Source: Bradyrhizobium cajani (GTDB taxonomy: Bacteria > Pseudomonadota > Alphaproteobacteria > Rhizobiales > Xanthobacteraceae). From it: 64,000 nt of DNA. The notes beneath the pieces were generated by a model that did not search any database, was not told the DNA's origin, and saw nothing but the letters and a program-made list of their open reading frames with translations. The stretch lies in NCBI RefSeq assembly GCF_009759665.1, contig NZ_WQNE01000012.1, positions 1 to 64,000 on the forward strand. Direction: 5' to 3'. Each line of letters begins with the position of its first letter. Position 1 is the stretch's first letter. The position numbers and the translations under genes were made by a program. This document shows positions 58,965 through 64,000 of this stretch, piece after piece.

Positions 58965-59381
58965 ATGAGGGCGTCAGCTTTGTCGTTTCCACCCATGTCA
59001 TCGGCGGTTCCGGTCGAAGCGCTCATTGGCTGGATGCTGCTGCTCACCTTCAAGCACATCATTGCCGATTTCGTGCTCCAGACCGCCTGGATGGCGCAGG
59101 GCAAGGACCAGAAGCACGGCTGGGCTCTGCCGCTTCTGGTGCACTGCCTGATTCACCTCGCGGTTGCGTTGCCGCTGATCCTGATCGTGGCACCGAGATT
59201 CTGGTTCGTGGCGCTGATCGATTTCGCGATCCACATCACGATCGATCGGGCCAAGGGATTCGTCTCCGCCAATTTCGGCGTCAACCAGGAGCATCCCTGG
59301 TTCTGGACCCTGATCGGTGTCGACCAGGCCCTGCACCATCTCACCGGCTTCGGCCTCTCCATCTTCATGGCGGCGAACTGA
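58965..59381 (+). CDS. DUF3307 membrane protein
   Basis: The 138-residue protein has three or four hydrophobic segments. It shows the DUF3307 pattern LTFKHIIADFVLQTAWMAQGKDQKHGWALPLLVHCLIHLAVALPL, then ALIDFAIHITIDRAKG and a terminal LIGVDQALHHLTGFGLSIF, with conserved D and H residues inside helices that suggest a metal site. The start may be 58965 or 58998. Function unknown. Confidence 0.87.
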   Translation: MRASALSFPPMSSAVPVEALIGWMLLLTFKHIIADFVLQTAWMAQGKDQKHGWALPLLVHCLIHLAVALPLILIVAPRFWFVALIDFAIHITIDRAKGFVSANFGVNQEHPWFWTLIGVDQALHHLTGFGLSIFMAAN

Positions 59382-59412
59382 GGCGGCCGCCCTCGGCTGA
59401 CGGCTCGGCCTG

Positions 59413-59527
59413 CATGGTTCGAGACGCACCGTAAGGCGGCGCTCCTCACCATGAGGGTCTGGCTTTCGCGTGAACCAAGACCTCATCCTGAGGGCCCGCC
59501 GAAGGCGGGCGTCTCGAAGGATGGCCA
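59413..59527. repeat. dispersed repeat, family C
   Basis: The outer arms are CATGGTTCGAGACGC and GCGTCTCGAAGGATGG, with CTCCTCACCATGAGG and CCTCATCCTGAGG inside, and a GCCCGCCGAAGGCGGGC hairpin. It is the third copy of the family at 6823. Confidence 0.82.
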
Positions 59528-59657
59528 CAGGCAAATCTCCTTCCGCCCCCAATGATTCGCGGTCAGGGCGCAAGGACCCCGGGTGACTACCGGTCAGCGT
59601 GGTTAACCTTTCATTAGAGAATTGCACTGCATCTTCCGCGTACGAGGGAGAACTGCA

Positions 59658-60056
59658 ATGTTTTCAAGCCGCGACGCCTTTGAAAGCGATTTCTGCCCGG
59701 TCCGCGACGAGCTCCTTGGCGAGATGTACCGCGCCAGCGAGAGTGGCCTGCCGAGGCTGGTTGAGAGTGTTTCCCCTGAAGCCCGCGCCCGTCTGGCGCT
59801 GTTCTGCTATCGCCGCAGCCATTTGCACTCGCTGGCGGTCGCGATCGCCGCGAGCTGTAGCGAGCGCGATCTGATCGAAAACGGCGGCCGCGTCGGCTCG
59901 ACGCTCTTCGCGCTGTCGCGCGCGGGCACGGCGAAATCCTCGCCGTCGCTGTCGGGAGGCCGCAAGCCGATCACGCTGTCGACCAAGCCGCTCTCGGTGC
60001 TGGCACCGCTCGAGGACGAACTCGACGACGAGATCAGCGAAGCCGTTCCCGCCTAA
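59658..60056 (+). CDS. hypothetical protein
   Basis: The 132-residue product starts MFSSRDAFESDFCPVRDELLGEMYRASESGLPRLVESVSPEARARLALFCYRRSHLHSLAVAIAASCSERDLIENGG and ends with an acidic tail. It is soluble and has no motif I recognise. GGGAG at good spacing before the ATG at 59658 supports expression. Its end overlaps the converging YkgJ gene by 4 bp. Confidence 0.75.
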   Translation: MFSSRDAFESDFCPVRDELLGEMYRASESGLPRLVESVSPEARARLALFCYRRSHLHSLAVAIAASCSERDLIENGGRVGSTLFALSRAGTAKSSPSLSGGRKPITLSTKPLSVLAPLEDELDDEISEAVPA

Positions 60057-60367
60057 GCTGCCTCGATTACAGGTAGGCCGAATTTCCGCCGCGCCATCGC
60101 GCATTCGGCATCGCCCGGCATGCAGGTGCGGCACACCTCCGGCCGCACCGCATAGATGCCGCAGGCCGTCTGCTTTCCGATCTCTCCCTGCAACGCCGAG
60201 CAACGATCGCCCTCGCAACGCATGCCGGATTGACGCGCGTTGACGAGCCCTTCTGGGATTGCAGCCAGCTCTTCGTCGCTCTCGATCGAGAAGCGCGGCC
60301 AGTTCGCCGAATAGCCGCAGCAGGCGCCGCAGCTCTGGCAGTAGCTCGACAGATCGATTTCTTCCAT
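60053..60367 (-). CDS. YkgJ family cysteine-cluster protein
   Basis: The 104-residue protein has the CxxCxxCC start (YCQSCGACCGY, residues 9-19) and later cysteines in RCEGDRCSAL, TACGIYAVRPEVCRTCMPGDAEC. This is the zinc- or iron-sulfur-chelating family of unknown function. The frame stays open upstream through the next gene, but the ATG at 60367 begins the family motif. It lies 5 bp after the WYL regulator gene on the same strand. Confidence 0.9.
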   Translation of the reverse strand: MEEIDLSSYCQSCGACCGYSANWPRFSIESDEELAAIPEGLVNARQSGMRCEGDRCSALQGEIGKQTACGIYAVRPEVCRTCMPGDAECAMARRKFGLPVIEAA

Positions 60368-60372
60368 CGCGC

Positions 60373-61071
60373 TCACGTGTCCTTTGGCGGACCCCAGACC
60401 AGGCTCTGCCGCCATTTTGCGCGCAGCACGTCGCGCCGCTCCGGATATTTCTCGTCGAGATAGGTCGCCTCCACCACGCGATCGGTGCGGAAGCTGCGGA
60501 AGTCGCTGCGCAGCTCGCACCAGGCCGCGAGCAGGCGCACCGCTTCGAGATAGCCGACCGAGATCGGCCAGATCATGCGCTCGCTGGCGCGGCCCTGCTC
60601 GTCGCGATAGCGCAGCATGATCTTCTTGCCTTCGTGGATCTGGGTGCGCGTGCGCACCATGTCGAGGCGGTCGGGCTCCCTGTTCCAGCTCGGCCGCGCG
60701 CGGCTCGCCGGCTCCAGCACGAAGGGACGCAGGCGCTCGGGGACGGTGTCGGCGATCTTGGCCATCAGGTCTTCGGCGGCACGCGCCAGCGCCGAATCGG
60801 CATGGCCCGCGACCCATTGCGCGCCCAGCACCGCCGCCTCGATCTCGTCGGGCGTCAGCATCAGGGGCGGCAGGTCAAATCCCTTTTCCAGGATGTAGCC
60901 CATGCCGGCTTCGCCACGAATCGGCACGCGCTGGCCCATCAGCGTTGCGATGTCGCGATAGATGGTGCGCTTCGAGGTCTCGAGCTCGGCCGCGATGGCG
61001 TCCGCCGTCAGCGGTTTACGCGTGCGCCTCAGCACCTGGATGATCTGAAACAGCCGGTCGGCGCGTCTCAT
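60373..61071 (-). CDS. YafY-type HTH/WYL-domain regulator, second copy
   Basis: The 232-residue protein has HTH_11 (RLFQIIQVLRRTRKPLTADAIAAELETSKRTIYRDIATLMGQRVPIRGEAGMGYILEKG) and a WYL domain (KIMLRYRDEQGRASERMIWPISVGYLEAVRLLAAWCELRSDFRSFRTDRV). It is divergent from a small gene and a GST gene. TGCTGACA / TTGGCAGCA (61127-61148) and the same half-site in a 28-bp palindrome (61426-61453) are likely operators. Confidence 0.92.
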   Translation of the reverse strand: MRRADRLFQIIQVLRRTRKPLTADAIAAELETSKRTIYRDIATLMGQRVPIRGEAGMGYILEKGFDLPPLMLTPDEIEAAVLGAQWVAGHADSALARAAEDLMAKIADTVPERLRPFVLEPASRARPSWNREPDRLDMVRTRTQIHEGKKIMLRYRDEQGRASERMIWPISVGYLEAVRLLAAWCELRSDFRSFRTDRVVEATYLDEKYPERRDVLRAKWRQSLVWGPPKDT

Positions 61072-61126
61072 GACGATTCTCTTCCCAAATTCCTGATCGC
61101 GACCCGCTCAAGATCCGGCGCGCGGA

Positions 61127-61148
61127 TGCTGACAGGATGTTGGCAGCA
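61127..61148. promoter_or_regulatory. candidate operator of the second WYL regulator
   Basis: TGCTGACA at the left and TTGGCAGCA at the right form a near-perfect inverted repeat around GGATG. It lies 55 bp before the regulator start and 47 bp before the small gene at 61196. The core CTGACAGGATGT is shared with 53631-53657. Confidence 0.75.
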
Positions 61149-61195
61149 GGGGGGTTCTATACCGGGACAACACATCGACTGAAGAGGATTTGTCC

Positions 61196-61462
61196 ATGAT
61201 CATTCCAACCCATTTCGGCCCGCTGTGGCGCACGCCGGCATGGCCGGTCCAGGCCTGGCACGGCTGGACGTTCGGCCGCCTCGTATCCCCTGATCTCATG
61301 GTCTCCGATCTCCGTCTTGCGCTTGCGACCGTGGTGACACGCGCGCTGGTCCAGGCCGCGGACGCGCTGGTCCGCCACGTCATGGGCCGCGCCTTCCGCG
61401 GGGCCCGTTTCGCACAAGATATCACGGCTGCTGCCACCATGGTGGCAGCAGCCGGCCGCTAG
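61196..61462 (+). CDS. small hypothetical protein
   Basis: The 88-residue product starts MIIPTHFGPLWRTPAWPVQAWHGWTFGRLVSPDLMVSDLRLALATVVTRALVQAADALVRHVM. It is rich in Trp and Pro at the N-terminus and helical after. GAGG lies 9 bp before the ATG. A perfect 28-bp palindrome lies inside its 3' end. It may be a short leader or a real small protein co-transcribed with the GST gene 37 bp downstream. Confidence 0.6.
   Translation: MIIPTHFGPLWRTPAWPVQAWHGWTFGRLVSPDLMVSDLRLALATVVTRALVQAADALVRHVMGRAFRGARFAQDITAAATMVAAAGR
61426..61453. promoter_or_regulatory. perfect 28-bp palindrome upstream of the GST gene
   Basis: GGCTGCTGCCACCA continues into TGGTGGCAGCAGCC, symmetric about CCATGG. It repeats the TGCTG[A/C]CA half-site of the operator at 61127. 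It lies within the 3' end of the small gene and 46 bp before the GST start. It could be a second WYL operator or an attenuator hairpin. Confidence 0.65.
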
Positions 61463-61499
61463 GTTCCATCAACCCGTCCGCGCCTTCAGGAGAGCCCGC

Positions 61500-62228
61500 A
61501 TGATCACGCTTTACGGTTTTGGCACCGGCTTCGGCCTGCCGGAAATCAGCCCCTTCGTCACCAAGACGGAGGTGCAGCTCAAGATGGCAGGGCTGCCCTA
61601 TCGGAAGGAGCGTGCGATGCCGCCTGCCTCGCCCAAGGGGCAGCTGCCCTTCATCGACGACGGTGGCGAGGCGGTGGCCGATTCCACCTTCATCCGCGCC
61701 CATATCGAGCGTCGCTACGGCTTCGATTTCGACGCCGGCCTGTCGCTGGTCGAGCGTGCACAGGCGTGGGCGTTCGAGCGCATGATCGAGCATCACGTCT
61801 ATTGGGCGCTGGTCGGCGCGCGCTGGGTCGATCCGGTCAACTTCGCCAAGGGCCCCTCGCATTTCTTCGACGGCGCGCCGGAGCACAACCGCGAGAAGCT
61901 GCGCGAGGACGCGCAATTCCGTGTTGCCGAGAACTATCTGCTCTCCGGGCTTGGCCGTCACGCGCCCGATGACGACGTCGATCTCGCGGTTCGTTCACTG
62001 TTCGCGCTCTCGGTGCAGCTCGGCGACAAGTCGTATCTGATGGGCAACAAGCCCTGCGGTGTGGATGCCACCGCCTTCGGTGCGCTCGCCGGGATCCTGA
62101 CGCCGTTCTTCGAATCGGCCTTGCGCCAGCGCGCCGAGGGATTTCCGAACCTCACGGCCTATGTCGACCGCATGATGGACAATTACTATCCCGAGTTCGC
62201 CTGGTCCCCGCAGCGGCAGGCGGCTTAG
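61500..62228 (+). CDS. glutathione S-transferase family protein
   Basis: The 242-residue protein has an N-terminal thioredoxin-fold domain (ITLYGFGTGFGLPEISPFVTKTEVQLKMAGLPY, then PKGQLPFIDDGGEAVADSTFIRAHIERRYG) and a helical C-terminal domain (QLGDKSYLMGNKPCGVDATAFGALAGIL). It is of the failed-axon/metaxin-like GST type with Tyr-rich C-terminus. AGGAGAG precedes the ATG. It is the likely target of the WYL regulator at 60373. Confidence 0.9.
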   Translation: MITLYGFGTGFGLPEISPFVTKTEVQLKMAGLPYRKERAMPPASPKGQLPFIDDGGEAVADSTFIRAHIERRYGFDFDAGLSLVERAQAWAFERMIEHHVYWALVGARWVDPVNFAKGPSHFFDGAPEHNREKLREDAQFRVAENYLLSGLGRHAPDDDVDLAVRSLFALSVQLGDKSYLMGNKPCGVDATAFGALAGILTPFFESALRQRAEGFPNLTAYVDRMMDNYYPEFAWSPQRQAA

Positions 62229-62257
62229 CGTTCAGTCTCGCCCCGAGTTCGGTGCAA

Positions 62258-62382
62258 CCTCTCCCGCTTGCGGGAGAGGTCGGCGCGAAGCGCCAGGTGA
62301 GGGCTTTCTCGGCTGGGGGATTTTTTCCGTAAGCCTCAGGCGGTCCCATTGCGGCGCCACCCTCTCCCGCAAGCGGGAGAGG
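62258..62382. repeat. paired hairpins, family F
   Basis: CCTCTCCCGCTTGCGGGAGAGG at 62258 is shortened here to its arms CCTCTCCCGC / GCGGGAGAGG. A mirror copy at 62361-62382 has the same arms around AA. They form nested palindromes between converging genes. Confidence 0.8.
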
Positions 62383-62421
62383 GAGCGCAGCAACGCCGGG
62401 GCTGCAGGTTGCGATCAACTC

Positions 62422-62456
62422 CAAAAAACAAAAAAGCCGGCCCATCGGGCCGGCTC
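62422..62456 (-). terminator. intrinsic terminator of the binding-protein gene
   Basis: On the minus strand AGCCGGCCC-GAT-GGGCCGGCT is followed by a T-rich run (the complement of 62422-62435). It lies 27 bp after the stop codon of the gene at 62483-63634. Confidence 0.88.
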
Positions 62457-62482
62457 TCGTCGTCACAAAACTGTCGCCGCGT

Positions 62483-63634
62483 CTACTTCACCAGCGTGTA
62501 CTTGCCGTTCTTCACGGTGAGCAGGATGCGCGAGCGCTCGTCGAGGCCGTAGCGGTCCTTTTCGGTGAAGTTGTAGACGCCCTGGCTCGCGGCCAGCTCC
62601 TTCTCCGACAGCAGCGCCTGGCGGATCGCCTCGCGGAATTCCGGCGTGCCGGGCTTCGCCGTCTTCAGCGCCGTCGGGATGATGCGCTTGAGGATCTCGA
62701 ACGCATCGTAGGAATGACCGGCGAACTGGCTGCGGCTGTTCGGGCCGTACTTGGCCTCATAGGCCGCGTTGAGCGCGAGGCCGGGCTTCTTGGTGGCCGC
62801 CTCGTCCGGCTGATCCTCGGGGTCCATCACCGGGCCCGATGCCATCAGGACGCCTTCCGCCGCTTTGCCGGCGATGCGGATGAAGTCCATGCTGGCGGCG
62901 CCGTGGGTCTGGTAGATCAGGCCCTGATAGCCGCGCTCGCGCAGCTCGGTCTGCGGCAATGCGGCCGCGGTGCCGGAGGCGCCGACCAGGATCGCGTCCG
63001 GATTGGCGGCGACGAGCTTCAGCACCTGGCCGGTCACCGACGTGTCAGGACGGGCAAAGCGCTCTTCATCGGCGATGGTCATGCCCATCGGTCCGGTCTG
63101 GGCCTTCAGGTCGTTGAACCAGAGATCGCCGTAGGAATCGGAATAGCCGATATAACCGATGGTCTTCACACCCTTCGACTTCATGTGGTCGTACAGCACC
63201 TTGCCCACGATCGGGATCGGCTGCGGCATCGCCACCGACCACTTCATGCGTTCCGGCGTGATCGGAAAGGGCGCGAGGCCGAAATGTGGAATGCCGGCCT
63301 CGTTGGCGACGTTGGAGACCGCGATGGTCGGCGGCGTCAGTGCCGAGCCCATGATGATGTCGGCCTTGGATTCGGTCACGAAGCGGCGGGCGTTGGTGGT
63401 CGCGGTGGTGGGATCGCCGCCGTCGTCGAGCACGATCACCTTCAGCGGAACGCCGCCGATCTCCTTCGGCACGAATTCCAGCGCGTTGCGCTCGGGAATG
63501 CCGAGGGCCGCGCCCGGGCCGGTCGTGGTGGTGGTGATGCCGATGGTGATTTCGCTGGTCTGGGCCAGTGCGGGCAGGGCCGGCAGCGCCAGCGCGGCCG
63601 CAGTGATGGCGGCGGTCAGGTAAAAGCGTTTCAT
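62483..63634 (-). CDS. ABC transporter substrate-binding protein, LIV type
   Basis: The 383-residue periplasmic protein has a signal peptide (cleavage about ALA-QT at residue 24) and the LIV-type fold: SEITIGITTTTTGPGAALGIPERNALEFVPKEIGGVPLKVIVLDDGGDPTTATTNARRFVTE and VLKLVAANPDAILVGASGTAAALPQTELRERGY. It probably binds an aromatic or aliphatic acid. A good terminator follows. No permease gene is in the window; the adjacent upstream gene is a thioesterase-like protein, so the ABC genes may lie beyond the right edge. Confidence 0.93.
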   Translation of the reverse strand: MKRFYLTAAITAAALALPALPALAQTSEITIGITTTTTGPGAALGIPERNALEFVPKEIGGVPLKVIVLDDGGDPTTATTNARRFVTESKADIIMGSALTPPTIAVSNVANEAGIPHFGLAPFPITPERMKWSVAMPQPIPIVGKVLYDHMKSKGVKTIGYIGYSDSYGDLWFNDLKAQTGPMGMTIADEERFARPDTSVTGQVLKLVAANPDAILVGASGTAAALPQTELRERGYQGLIYQTHGAASMDFIRIAGKAAEGVLMASGPVMDPEDQPDEAATKKPGLALNAAYEAKYGPNSRSQFAGHSYDAFEILKRIIPTALKTAKPGTPEFREAIRQALLSEKELAASQGVYNFTEKDRYGLDERSRILLTVKNGKYTLVK

Positions 63635-63736
63635 CTATTCCTCCCTTTACGTGTTTCTTTGAAAGCAGAAATCGGGGGGTAATTCAGCCCCCTCTTTTGG
63701 TGATGCGGCGATTTAGCTCCAAGGTCCGACTACGGC

Positions 63737-64000
63737 TTAACTCCCCGTGAATTTGGCTACCATTTCCGCCGGGAACGGTGCCGATTTCAGCTTGTCGGGG
63801 TTAACGGGATCGCGGCCGACCAGGACGCGGGTCTCGAAACCCTCGATCGCCAGCGCCTCGCCCTTGTAGACGTTGTGCTTCACCTCGAAGCTCGAGCGCT
63901 TGATGCTCTCGATCTTCGTTTCGATGGTGATCCAGTCGCCATAGGTCGAGGGGATGTAGAACTTGGCCCGCGTGTCGACCATGGGAATGCCCACCAGGCC
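63737..64000 (-). CDS. acyl-CoA thioesterase (4HBT family), 5' end outside the window
   Basis: Only the C-terminal part is present (about 87 residues, reading GLVGIPMVDTRAKFYIPSTYGDWITIETKIESIKRSSFEVKHNVYKGEALAIEGFETRVLVGRD). This is the hot-dog fold of 4-hydroxybenzoyl-CoA thioesterases: the strand pair ending VGRD is typical. The frame is open to the window edge, so the true start lies further on. It converts an acyl- or hydroxybenzoyl-CoA to the free acid and is upstream of the LIV-type binding protein gene in the same direction. Confidence 0.85.
   Translation of the reverse strand, partial: GLVGIPMVDTRAKFYIPSTYGDWITIETKIESIKRSSFEVKHNVYKGEALAIEGFETRVLVGRDPVNPDKLKSAPFPAEMVAKFTGS

Overview
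The window is a 64 kb chromosomal segment of a high-GC alphaproteobacterium, most likely Bradyrhizobium or a close relative in the Nitrobacteraceae. This rests on the membrane ferritin MbfA with an Irr-type iron control element, the many dispersed palindromic repeats typical of that group, an alphaproteobacterial initiator tRNA, and the abundance of SDR, GST, acyl-CoA and LIV-type ABC binding-protein genes. No plasmid, phage or CRISPR functions were seen, and no integrase or transposase.

Layout. 0-6.8 kb: a GlsB-type stress membrane protein, an orphan two-gene type I secretion exporter (ABC permease plus HlyD adaptor, no TolC), AMP nucleosidase, a TPR protein and a DUF1488 protein. 7-11.7 kb: CinA-type amidase, then a tight three-gene unit (two Amidohydro_2 hydrolases and a Rieske protein) facing an MHS-type permease. 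11.8-20.6 kb: two LysR regulators with divergent partners, a GNAT acetyltransferase, SDRs, enoyl-CoA hydratase, acyl-CoA dehydrogenase and Zn alcohol dehydrogenase. 20.6-25.4 kb: a membrane glycosyltransferase, NTF2-like protein, amidase, and mbfA under an Irr box. 25.5-30.2 kb: a minus-strand catabolic block (epoxide hydrolase-like, two MBL hydrolases, GST, FAH). 30.3-36.3 kb: DUF3775, three redox enzymes, cvpA, and an aldehyde dehydrogenase with a large internal in-frame deletion.

36.6-41.2 kb is the most unusual part. An initiator tRNA gene is followed by three degenerate copies of its 3' tail plus terminator. Between the copies lie a low-GC FkbM methyltransferase, a secreted cupredoxin-like protein, and an animal-type haem peroxidase with an RTX-like C-terminus under a Fur-like box. 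This looks like a layered islet at the tRNA 3' end, although no integrase is visible.

41.5-64 kb: an outer-membrane barrel, a DUF2059 protein that has lost its signal peptide, a GntR regulator with two matching operators next to a LIV-type binding protein and an acyl-CoA ligase, AraC and MFS genes, a zinc-knuckle MBL protein, a MetX-like hydrolase with a fatty-acid desaturase, two WYL regulators each beside a GST gene and a matching inverted repeat, a CNBD potassium channel, a TAXI-type binding protein, and a second LIV-type binding protein. A thioesterase runs off the right edge.

The genes mostly suggest soil-heterotroph catabolism of aromatic and fatty acyl compounds (CoA ligases, hydratases, dehydrogenases, GSTs, LIV-type uptake), with local regulators whose operators can be read in the intergenic regions. 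Palindromic repeats of at least six families fill most intergenic gaps, some nested inside others and some forming the stop codons of genes.
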